Shown here: one piece after another, positions 12,065 through 22,886 of the stretch
Numbering within the stretch: position 1 is the stretch's first letter
Layout of the letters: every line of letters begins with the position of its first letter
Assembly (NCBI GenBank): GCA_019137255.1
Contig: WPDH01000220.1
Span: 165,195 to 229,194, forward strand
From: Corinectria fuckeliana
Lineage: Eukaryota > Ascomycota > Sordariomycetes > Hypocreales > Nectriaceae
Direction of reading: 5' to 3'
DNA length: 64,000 nucleotides
Made by a program: the position numbers and the translations under genes
The notes under the pieces: generated by a model
Told to the model about the DNA's origin: nothing
Databases searched by the model: none
The model's input: only the letters and a program-made list of their open reading frames with translations

Positions 12065-12627
12065 CTACCTATTCTAGCCTAGCTATTTATTACCTAGTGA
12101 AGAGGTGGTGAAGAACGGAGATGGAATCTTTTTGGATGCAACAAGTTACCGCAGTTTATGCCATGTGGATGGATCTATGCCATTCGCTGCGATTATTGGT
12201 GAAGCCAGGTTGTGCTGTGGCGTCGATGGGGCGCAGCAGCGAGTCGGGCTTCTGATGTAAGTGCTCCGCGCGTGAGCGATTAGTGATTTTCACTCGCTCA
12301 CTCACTCAATCACTGACTCAACTTACTCATTCACTCGTCATCAGTCATCAGTCATCAGCCGCAGCCTCATCAACGTCGACCCAATCATCCGGGCTTCCGT
12401 GTCTCTCGCGATCTGCCAGCAGCAGCTTCCTTCTCATTGACGCAAGGCGATCTTCCGTCCGAGTATCTATCTAGTTTGTCGAGACAAGGATCCGTAATTG
12501 GGCTTTTCCATTCTGCATCCTTCTCACTCCACCACTCCACCAAATCCACCAAGCTCATCTCGACCATCAACGATCCCTCCCTCCATCCATCAGAGAGAGG
12601 GCATATTATTGTTTTATACCCCGTCCC
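12065..12627. other. Intergenic region upstream of bZIP gene
   Basis: This contains a stretch rich in ACTC/CACT units (about 12,290-12,340), three tandem GTCATCA copies (12,337-12,357) and pyrimidine-rich sequence up to the bZIP start. It probably serves as promoter and 5' leader of the bZIP gene. No coding sequence was found. Confidence 0.5.
12337..12357. repeat. Three tandem copies of a 7-bp unit
   Basis: The unit GTCATCA is repeated three times without change, just downstream of a looser ACTC/CACT repeat. It lies in the upstream region of the bZIP gene. Confidence 0.85.
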
Positions 12628-14182
12628 ATGCCAGATCAACCCAACCCCACGCCCGCTAAGCGGCGCGGTCGACCTCCGTCCTCCGCCGCTTCCAAGGTAG
12701 ACGAGGCCACTCTCAAGGTGAGACCCCCCCCCCCCTTCCCATCACCAAACCCACCGTCACCATCTCCCAAGTTTCCTTCCCCCCTCTGACAGCATCCCAC
12801 AGGCCCGTCGCCAGCGCAACCGCGAGGCTCAGAATGTCTTCCGCAAGCGCAGGCAGGTCGCCGAGGCGGAGCAGGCCAAGCGACTCCGGCGGCTGGAAGA
12901 GGTCGTCGAGGAGATGAGCTCCATCTTCATCGGCTTCGTCGACGAGATGCTCGAGACCGAGATCGTCAGCAGGCAGCCCGATCTGGTCGGAAGCCTGCGC
13001 CGGTCCGTGTCGCGCATCCTCGCCTTGGCCCATGAAGTTGTCGGGCCAGACGACTCGGAGGATGCGTCGTGTACGCCGTCTGCAGCCCCGGCTGCTATGC
13101 CAATATCAGCACCGACCGCAGCTTCAGCCTTAGCCTCAGCTTCAGCTCCAGCCACAGCTACAGCCTCCTCCGCTTTCACCCTGCGAGGCATCACGGAGAA
13201 CGACACCCTCGGCCACTCGTCGTCAACCTCACCACCAGGCGACTCGTCCACAGCCAGCCATACCTCCGACGACACCATGGACTGTGACCCTTGTCTCGGC
13301 GGCGACGGAACCCTCCTCCAGTCCTCCCAAACCGCCCTCATCCTCGCCCTCCCAGGCCCGCCCGGCACCAACTGCAACAGCGACATCCCGGACGAACCTC
13401 CGGACGCCTTCATGCCCGTATCCGACGGCTCCCTGCACGCGCAGATCTACGGCAACGGTTGGACCCTCTCCGGCCACCCCATCACCGGCCACAGGTACTG
13501 GGACCCTCGCGTGCCGCTATCCACCGACTCCTTCGCCTACCGCCTCGCAAAGGCCAGCCTCACCATCGCCTACCTGATCCTCACCAAGTCGCAGCACCCA
13601 CCCGTGCCGGCGACCGAGGAGCAGCGCATCTTCGGGTCGAACCTCCGCTACCGCGACAGAGGTGACCTGCTGATCCGCCTGCGCTGGCTGCTCGGTCCCG
13701 GCAGCGCTGACATGTACCGCGTCATCGATCTGCCGTACGGGCAGCACGGGGCGCAGGTCTTCTCCAGGAACGACTTGACTCCCGCCTTAGAGGACCTGGG
13801 GTGGTCCGGCATCTACAAGCCCCGGCTGTCCAACGGCTCGTCTGGATTCCTCAGCATCCTGGGCGTCGAGAAGCAGCTGCTCGCCCTCGGCGGCAGAGTC
13901 GTCGACGCCGAGACGCTCGAGCTCAACATCGCCAGCCCTTCATCCGCCGGCGGCCCGCCCACCGAGGTGGTTTCCGCGCAGCCCGACAGTTGGAGCTATG
14001 TCGACTTCTTCTCGCCCAACCAACTGCGGCCGCGCCCCAACGTCCTGACGATGCAGCTGAGCATCTCGCTGCTTGTGACGAACTTGGCCCGGAGTGCCGT
14101 ATGTCTCATGCGTGGGCCCGGGTATCCTCGAGATGAGCTAGGAGGAGCCATCCAGGCGTCAGTAATCAAGGTCGGTCAATAA
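12628..14182 (+). CDS. bZIP transcription factor
   Basis: The model is join(12628..12717, 12803..14182), 489 residues. Exon 1 supplies an N-terminus with an AT-hook-like KRRGRPP. An 85-bp intron containing a run of 12 C falls directly before the basic region. That region, NREAQNVFRKRRQ, has the N-x7-R spacing and the AQxxFR pattern of AP-1/Pap1-like fungal bZIPs. The following zipper is weak: leucines do not recur in clean heptads. An Ala/Ser/Thr-rich low-complexity stretch comes next (about residues 120-190). The C-terminal half has the aromatic and Leu-rich pattern of the conserved tail of many Sordariomycete bZIPs (near LSTDSFAYRL and IFGSNLRYRDR). It should be a nuclear DNA-binding regulator; its targets are unknown. 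It converges with the Ca2+-ATPase gene, leaving about 270 bp. Confidence 0.85.
12724..12735 (+). repeat. Homopolymer run of 12 C in bZIP intron
   Basis: The run lies just after the GTGAGA donor of the bZIP intron. It is a likely site of length variation and of sequencing error. It is removed by splicing and so does not affect the protein. Confidence 0.9.
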
Positions 14183-14451
14183 ATTGTAAGAGAGCGTATC
14201 TCCCCATGTATTTGCTAGGAAAAGGGATGCAAATCGAATTCCTCACAGTCGGCTAGCAACAGGCTGCCAGAGAGAAAGGGGCCTTAAGCAAGTCTCAAAC
14301 AACCAAAACCTCCAATTGTAAATCATTGGTATCTTTCCCTATCTGTTTATCCGTCATAACTTCGTGATCGTCAGATTATTGTAAGCATGTCTAGTATATA
14401 CCCCGTCTTCTGGGAGCGTCAATCGATTATTACAATTCCAGCTCAGACCTT

Positions 14452-17400
14452 TCATCTTCTCTTCGACCTTAGCAACGATTCCCACTTGAAGCCACTTGTT
14501 CGCCTAGCCACCGGCTGGGGTTGTCGTTGCTGTTGCTGGTAGTGTTGATGTTGCGCGTTCCGAGGTAACTGGCTCGTCGGGTTGCGTCTGGGCCTCCTGT
14601 TTCTGTCGCCCACTGCGACAAACCTCATGAGTGTGAAATCCTGGCTCGGGGGCACTGTACTGTCGGTGGGTTTCCTCAGAATCGGATCGTCCTTCAATGT
14701 TCGCGGGTGCAGCTCCAGAGTCGCATCGCCGTACTCCCGGCCCAGCCTAGCAGCTTCAACAAGGCCCTTCAAGTCGATCGCTCGGGTCTGTCTGCTCGTC
14801 TCCTGCATCCTCATTCTCGCCGAGCTCTCCAAAGCTTCCCTCTGTTCCGCGGTCGTAGTTGCGTCCTGATCGCCCGGCTCTAACCCCAATCCCAGCGTTT
14901 CAATAATATTCTCAACTGTGCCCATCTCCTCCTCTGGCTGTTCCTCTTTGCGTTTCTTGAACCTCTTCGGGATAAGCTTCGAAAGTACTCCTCGAAACGG
15001 GCTCGTTATTTTATGATACCCTCTCTGGCATCCGTCGAACAACATTTGCACCAGACTATCCGGGACTTGTCGGATCAACGCGCCTAGTGGGATCGTCAGA
15101 ACTCCAAAAAGCATGCTCCAGCCCCATTGCGCGCCAGTTAGAGACGTCGTATCGAACGCCTCGCCTCCCTTGAAAATGATGATGAATTGGCCAGCCACAG
15201 TGATGAGTTGCACCCCGATAAACCACGGGTTTTTCAGCACACTCTGGTACCAGATGTCCAGCTTGTTGTCAACTCGGCGACAGTTGTGTTGATTGAAAAA
15301 TTGCATCCACACGTAGATGTTGAAAACAAACGTCTGGAGCTTCTCCACTTCAAACTCGGTGTCAGGGTTGAACAAGTCCCATCCGGCATAATGCACAACG
15401 AAAATCACCGCAAGCTGGTAGAGGGCCTGTCCAATAATCATCTTCCACATAGTAATGCTGACTATCGGCGCGTTTCGAGGCTCAGGCTTCCGTCGGAGAA
15501 AGTCGGGCGAGGGGTTGTCGGTAGCAAAGCCCAGTGAGGCGAAAATATCCATAATCAGATTGATCCAAAGCAGTTGGACGACAGTGAATATGGCATCGCC
15601 AGCGAGTTCCGAAACGACGGTGATGATACCAGCCGTCAGATTGATTGTGAATTGAAACTACAGCAGCATCATTAGCTCATGTGTTCGACCACGGTAAAGT
15701 GCATCATTCTTGGGTTGTCTTACCTGACAGAACTTTTTGACCGCATCGTTGACAGTTCGTCCCCAGGCCAACGCCTTGACGATTGAGGCAAAGTTGTCGT
15801 CTAGGAGGATGATTGAGGCAGCTTCTTTGGCCACTTCTGTGCCCTGGATACCCATGGCAAATCCAACATCCGCAGCCTTGAGAGCCAGCGCATCGTTGGT
15901 ACCGTCTCCAGTGACGGCCACAGTTTCGTTCATGCCTTTTAAATGCGACACTAGGAGGAGTTTGTCCTCAGGGCTCGATCGCGCGAGAACCTGCAGGCGA
16001 GGAATGACAGCATCCAGTTGCTCTGAAGTCAAGTCTCGGAACGTGGGCCCATCCATGGCGATGCCACCGGCTGTGAAGATGCCACACTCCGCCGCAATGG
16101 CCTTGGCAGTGAGGAAGTTATCCCCAGTGACCATGCGAACAAAGACGCCGGCTGCCTGACACTGTCGCACCGACTCCGCCACTTCGGGGCGCAGTGGATC
16201 CCGAATACCAAAGACGCCGAGGAAGACCATGCCGGATGCCAACCATTCCAGGTTGAGAGAATCGGGGTCATCTTCTGGGTCCTCAAATACTTCGGACGCT
16301 TCAAAATCACGGTATGCCATGGCCACAGGACGCAGGAGCTTTGACGCATAGTCCTGGATAGTGTTGTGAAAACCAGCGCGGTCACGGTCAGATAGACGCG
16401 TGATGGGCAGTCTGTACGTCGGGTCCGAGACAATGAAGGCACAGTACTCAAAAACAACTTCAGCGGCACCCTTGACCAGTAGCCGATACTTGCCGTTGGA
16501 AAGCTTGACGAGAGTAGCCATCCATTTGCGGGAGCAGTCGAACGGCAGCATCGTCAAGAGTGGACAGTTGGCTCTCTCCTCGGTCAAGTGGCTCATACCC
16601 AAATGTTGGCGACCGAAGTCCAACAGCGCAGTCTCTGTACTTGAGCCAACAAATTCCGATGACCCGTTATCATCGCTTTCAAATGCAGTGGAATTGACCG
16701 CGACGATGTCCTTGATCAAACTCTTGGACTCCATCGACAACGTCGTCACGAGCTGAGCGGAGGTATCACACTTGATAGTAGATGCCCTAGACATGGACAC
16801 GTCGAGATCGCTCATGGCTAGATCCGTGTCGTCAAAGTAGCACTGGAGGCCAATGCGACCAGCCACAACAGTCATCTTGTTCTGGGTCAGAGTGCCCGTC
16901 TTGTCTGAGCACACAGTTGTGGCATTGCCCATAATCTCGCAAGAGCGAAGAAGGCGAACGAGATTGTTGTCCTTTAGCATACGCTTGGTCGCAAAGGCCA
17001 AAGCAATTGTAACGTTGAGGGCCAGCCCTTCTGGCACGGTGATGACAACGACGGTAACGGACAAGATGAGCACGTGCAAGAAATCTTCCACCTTCTGCGA
17101 CGGATCAACGTTGAGATTTCGTAAGTTGATCAAGTAGCGAATAAAGAGTACAAGGAAGAAAACGGAACCGGCGACGCCACCAATGATGATGAGCTGCTTT
17201 CCAAGTCGTCCCAGCTTAGCCTGCAGCGGAGTCTCTTGGACGTCGCTCCTCAGTGACACCAGGACGCGCCCGTAGGTAGAGTTGAGGCCGACGGCAGTGA
17301 CGAGATAACGACCGACGCCCCGGGCGACAGTTGTGCCGCTGAGGATGAAGGGGTCCGCGGCGCGAACGGTGTGGAAGGGATCGTCATTAGTCAGAACAGT

Positions 17401-18372
17401 CTTGTGAACAAGGTCAGACTCTCCAGATATGGAGGATTCGTCTATTTGGAGCCAGGATGATTGTACGAGGATGCCATCAACGGCAACAACATCACCGGCC
17501 TCGACATGCAATATGTCACCGACCAGCACATCATAGACAGAGATGGTCCGAAACCTACCGGAACGGAGAACCGTCACGTTTCTCTGGTCTTTGCGCTCAT
17601 TGAGCTTCTTGAACTTTTGATTCTTCTGCCAGTCGGTAGCAGCGCTCGCTAGCACAATGACGGCAATAGCGCCGACAATAGTGACTCCGTCAACCCACTC
17701 GATGCGGGAGGAATCAACGGAGGGGTCGACGGTCTGGTAAATTCCAATGGCGAGGGAAATTGTAGCGGAGATGGTCAGAAGAATTATGAGCTTGTCGTTG
17801 AAGGCGATCCACATGAGCATAAGGAAGGACTTTTGCTTGCGCTGAGGGACACAGTTCTCGCCGAAGACTCGTTTGCGATCGGCGAAGCGGTTGTCGCGAG
17901 GCTCGCCAAACGGTAGGCCACGGGAGAGGAGGATAGGTGGTGTAGACGGAGGCGGGCAATCGGCGACGGTAGGCGGGCGTCCAGCATGGCCAGCGGCGAC
18001 AGCTTCATCGAAGGTTACAATGCCATCAATGTCGGCTTCGTCGACGCTGAGGCCGGCGGAGATGTCGGTGCGAAGACCGGCGGCGAGGCCGAGGAGGCCG
18101 CCAAATGCGCGAAGGGCAGGAAGGCTCCTGGTTGTCAAGAGTCTGTGAAGCTGGTTCGGGGAGAAGGCGAAATTGCTTGTGAGGTCGACGGTTTCTTCGC
18201 GGAAGTCGAAGGCCGGGTCGTCGCCATTCGGGAGTTGAGAGGTCAACGTTACGGGAGCGCCGTGGTTGTCGTTATCGTTGTCGATGTCTGAGAGCTGTCG
18301 CTGACCAGCGACTATTGGCTCGGCGCCATGGTCACTGAGACGTGGATCCGGGGCGGCCGTGATTTCATCCAT
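14452..18372 (-). CDS. P-type Ca2+-ATPase, PMCA/Pmc1-like
   Basis: The model is complement(14452..15657, 15724..18372), 1284 residues; the 66-bp intron is phase 0. All P-type landmarks are visible: the actuator motif SGES (near residue 316), PEGL in the membrane (near 447), the phosphorylation site CSDKTGTLTQNKM (Asp near 490), TGDNFLTA, and TGDGTNDALALKAADVGFAM (near 818). The sequence after the junction (FQFTINLTAG, then LLWINLIMD) is the calcium-pump form of helices 5 and 6. It should pump Ca2+ out of the cytosol using ATP, at the vacuole or plasma membrane as in yeast Pmc1. The tail of about 180 residues after the last helix is charged; I could not pick out a calmodulin site. The start ATGGATGAAATC at 18,372 gives an acidic N-terminus before the first cation-ATPase segment. 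Confidence 0.95.
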
Positions 18373-20668
18373 CGAAGGAGGCCTAACGGATTGCCAGAGC
18401 CGGACAACGAGAGTAAGAGAATGTAAGCAAGATGGAGGATCTGAAGAATCATCACCGTTGCGCGTGGGGGAGCGCCGGGGTCATGGCCGTCCTGGTAGAC
18501 AACCAACAGAACATCCCCCGTCAAATCTAGCGCGCATGGCCTGTCTCCGTCATTTTGGCGGTCCGGCCCCACTGTGAACTGAATGACTTGGAGCGGCCGC
18601 TTGGCCGGCGCTTGGCGTGCGCTTGGCGTCCATCAAACCCTTGCTTCGTTGAAGGTGAATAGTCGCATCCGGCTCATAGTGTGCTAATACCCTCGCCCCT
18701 TTGTACACTTTGTCCACCTTGCTTGTCCACTGGGAGTCTTGGCGGGGTACTGTGTGCCATTGGGTCGTCAAGACTTGTTGCAGCGGTCCGTCATGTCCTG
18801 TCCAGTCTGCCATTCGGGGACGCCGAGGCATATGCTGCGATGATGTAGCCAGCCTTTGATGCTTGGGAGACTGGAATGGTCTGTCGGTTGGCAGGCAAGG
18901 ACGCAACGTTGGAGTCAACGGCAATGTTTTTAGTCAATGCCAGGAAGCATCGCTGCAATGGAGCAAGAAACAATGCGCCTTGGCTGCCTGAGGTATTAAC
19001 TACCTACTTTTGTACCAACAGCGCTTGATTAAGTAATTAGTTCCATTGCCACTGCCATCAATGGCGCAAGTATTCCTGGGCACGCGCATGCCAAGAGCTC
19101 AACTTCAAGACGATTACGCGTCTTCCGCCAGCGAATCTGTCCCTTTCAAACCACATAGTCTACCGCCACTTGCTAGCTCACATTGTGGCTGTCGTGTGAC
19201 TAATGCGGAACAAATTAGCAGCAGGACTCACAGACACGTGCAATACAGCTCAAGCGATGGCTGTCGCCGAAACACCACAACCATGACACAACTTTACTCA
19301 GTTGCTAAAAGCATATACAGACGAAGAGACACAGAGATACAGAGACACATGGCAAGTGTCAAGTTCTCGCTACAGAAGGACAAGACGCGTCCTCTTCTCT
19401 CTCCTCTGTGCCCTTTCACTACTCCATCTCGCAACATGACATGGGCTACCGCGTGCTCGACTCAGCTAAGCATCCATCGCATTCCCCTTAATCATCGAAC
19501 CGAGGTGGCCAATAACCGTGCTCTTTCGTCTGTGAGAGCCAATCGCATCGAATCGGTTGTTTCTCTTCCACCTGTTTCGGGATCCAACCCAGCCAACCGA
19601 GACATTTTCTCCCCCGCCCCAACCCGTCGTCGGTTAATCCGGGAATATATCCAGGGCTGCGAGTTACACGGCAACCCTACAAAGGAGTCAGCGGAAGAGA
19701 CCCTATTGCCTAGTCTACACATTCACAGCTCAACCCGTCCCGGGGTTGCTTGTCCCAGGTCGCACTTCGTACGAAGAAAGCAATCACATCCCCAGCGGCC
19801 TGGGCTTGCTACCCACCGAGACAAAACAAACTTCGATTCAAATTTTAATCACTTTACCACAACCCTTCGCCTCTTCTGTCTATCCCATGGTCGTTCCTCA
19901 CTAGGGTTCGCAACGCCATAGTCATGTCTGTGGTTTCGTCCTGCTACCCGGTGTTGCTGTTCCCGATATGAATGCGCAAAATCTCGGCTCGAGTATCCCA
20001 AGGCATTTCTGCTCGCAATGAACGTCTATTCTCTCCCGTCTTCAAGCGTCGCCTTTTGATTTTCCTCTTTCCACATTTATCCCCACTTCTGCCGTTAGTC
20101 TCGTATCAGAGACCCTATCTTGAACATTATTTCGTATCAAAGCTGAAGTCTACGAGACTATCTACTAATCGCCAATCACCGCTTCATGGAGTCAGTATGG
20201 GTCTGGATTTGACATGAATCTCTGTTGTTATGAAAGCCTCCAGACTGGGATACTTTCTCTCCCTGGGTCCACTTCTCTTCCCATCGGGTTCTTCTAGATC
20301 CCAGTCCAGCGTCGTAGCCGTCTCGGGTCTCGATAATCACTCCCGATATCCCGATCAATACCTTCCATCCGTCATGTCTTCATCTCTTTTCGTATTCCTC
20401 ATCGCTCTCTATTCGACGCGATTCAGTCACACGAGACATCTCATTGCTCTAGTATCATCCAGAGACCAAGAAAAAGGGTGCGACACCTCAGCACCATGAG
20501 TCTTAACTCATCTATTTGCCCCTATCATGACCTAGGGTCGTCAACTGTTTATCACTGGCGTCGTATCCCTACAAAATAAATTGTCCAGCGAGAGCCACAA
20601 GCAATTCTCTTCCTCCCATCCATCCGCTTCGTTACCGGCACTCAAATTCCACATGGTCAATTTCCGCT
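18373..20668. other. Long divergent intergenic region
   Basis: About 2.3 kb lies between the Ca2+-ATPase (-) and the nucleoside permease (+) and must contain both promoters. One uninterrupted stretch on the plus strand (19,046-19,921, 291 codons) has a Ser/Arg/His/Thr-rich product with no recognisable domain, membrane helix or splice support, so it is not called as a gene. No RNA gene was seen. Confidence 0.5.
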
Positions 20669-22036
20669 ATGCTTCTTGCTCTGATCTTGGCTCTTGCCCT
20701 CTGTGGCCCACTCGTCCCCTATGTGGCTGCCAGACCAGCCCCCTCCAATTCGAGTCGAGAGGATCCTATTACCCCCAAGGTCATGATCATCTCCATGGTT
20801 CGTCCATCCACTCTCCAATCCTTTCAAGTATTTGCCAACACGTGAACCAAGTGGGCACCTGAGGCCCAAGTCTGGCACGACCAACTCCCAAGCTCCGGAC
20901 TCGGGAACCTGACCTCTCTCTCCGTTCACTCGCCTGGTTTCTCAATGCTATTTCCGAAAGCCTTTTGTACTGCAGACGGGAGTATCTGTCAGCTTACCGT
21001 CGGAGAGGGTGAAATCAACTCGGCGGCAACCCTTATGGCACTCGTCCTATCTCCTCTGTTCGATTTACGCAAAACATACTTCCTCATTGCGGGAATCGCA
21101 GGCGTCAATCCTCGTTACGGCACATTAGGAACCGCTGCCATAGCTCGATTTGCCGTTCAGGTGGCCCTACAATATGAAATCGACCCAAGATCGCTGCCTT
21201 CGGACTGGTCAACTGGGTATATCGCCTATGGACGTACCCAGCCCCTCGAGTATCCCATCATCACTTACGGCACCGAAGTCTTTGAATTGAACGCCAAGTT
21301 GCAGGACATGGCGTACAATCTGGCTTCCAAGGCAACCCTAACGGACGCGGAGGGTCCGCGCATGTATCGGAGCCTGTACAGCCCCTTGGGGGAGACCTAC
21401 AAAATCGCTTCTCAAGCTCCCAGCGTGGTCAAATGCGACACTGCCACGAGCGATGTGTACTACTCCGGGGAAAGACTCTCGGAGGCGTTTGAGAACACAA
21501 CATCTGTGTGGACCAATGGAACCGGCATCTACTGCATGAGCGCACAGGAAGACAACGCTACACTGGAAGTCTTGATAAGGGCGGCCATTGAGAAAATAGT
21601 AGACTTTGGAAGAGTCATGGTTCTTCGCACTGGTAATTTTCTTGTTCTCCTCTTTTCTCTCTAGGACAGGAGCTTCTTACCAACGTTATATATAGGTTCC
21701 AACTTCGACCGCCCTCCTCCGAGTCGTTCTGACTTAGAGCATTTGACCGACGCTCAGCAAAATGGCTTCACCATTGCTACCGAAAACCTCTATCTTGCAG
21801 GTTCCGAGATCGTCAAGGGCATCGTCCAGGACTGGGATTGCACGTTCAAACACGGCATCTCCACTGACAACTATGTCGGCGACATCTTCGGCAGCCTGGG
21901 TGGTAAGCCAGACTTTGGGTTCGGCAGCATCACCAACGAGGAGCGCGTGGCCCCTGGCGGCATCAATGAAGACTTGGCGATACGGGAGATGAATCGGCGC
22001 CAGGAGTTCAGCGGGAAGCCGCCCAGGAAGATCTAG
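20669..22036 (+). CDS. Purine nucleoside permease (NUP family), signal peptide present
   Basis: The model is join(20669..20797, 20852..21632, 21696..22036), 416 residues. The ATG at 20,669 opens a hydrophobic signal peptide (MLLALILALALCGPLVPYVA) followed by a Pro/Ser-rich stretch. Joining exon 1 to exon 2 gives the family start KVMIISMWAPEAQVW. Further NUP marks are CTADGSICQLTVGEGEIN, IAGIAGVNPRYGTLG, YGTEVFELN and, across the second junction, VLRTGSNFDRPPP. NUP proteins such as that of Candida albicans are linked to nucleoside uptake. They are related in fold to nucleoside phosphorylases and lack an obvious bundle of membrane helices, as here. The first intron uses an unusual GTTCGT donor. 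The protein likely enters the secretory pathway. The gene converges with the Iks1-like kinase. Confidence 0.88.
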
Positions 22037-22886
22037 TTTTTAGTGATCGTCAAGGTCAGAATGTGTTGGATTTGCATCGCCTTTTTTTTGGGGGGGGGGG
22101 GGACGAAGTAGGATCTCGCGAAGTGTCAGTTCTTGTCGTACCAAAATGTCAATTAGAACTTTTGCCTCAGCTTGCGGCACAGATTAAGGTGATTCATATC
22201 TTGTGATGAGCCGGAATACTCTCAATGCGTCCTATGCAGATGAAAACCAACAAACATAACGCAAGCTACCTTCAAAGCTCGATGATTTTGTATCAACTGC
22301 GAGGGCCGCAATTTCTTCATACACAGAAGCTTACACTTCGCCTGTGGTGCGGTAGCACGCCTTGATTTGACAGAAGATAGGGTATCGGCACGGTTTGTTG
22401 GTGGGGAGCTCGCTTCAGTGTGAACATACCAGCCCAGACAACAACACTTACACTGTCAGCTGAAAGGAGGGGCTAGGAACAGACTTGCTAAGTCTTTAGG
22501 GAGGAATCTGCAAGAAGAAAAATATCAGTAATTAAATGGGATCAGAAGCTTGCGCTTCTGATGTCAAAGGAAATAACATCTCAAGGAAAGAAGCTGCTGT
22601 CATAGCTTGGTCAGTCAATTCCTGGGATAAAAATGAGTGTGGGCAAAAACAAGCATAGCAAATTATGTATGATGCGGTCACTTTCTATGGTACATAAAAG
22701 CAAATCATCAATGTTCAGATCTTTTGGTTTGGATGCTCCCAAAGGCAAATAGGTATCTTCTCGTAAGGTAAAGGTTCGACCCAAGAACTCTCATGTAGCC
22801 TTGTCTCGACTCATATGCGAGCTAAGGGACAGTTGTATCAGGGGCGGAGGGTTCAAATATTCGGTCTCTTTTGGTAACTTTTTCCA
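22037..22886. other. Convergent intergenic region with 13-G run
   Basis: This is the 3' side of the permease and of the kinase. It contains a T8-G13 homopolymer tract at 22,082-22,102 shortly after the permease stop. Nothing coding was seen. Confidence 0.55.
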
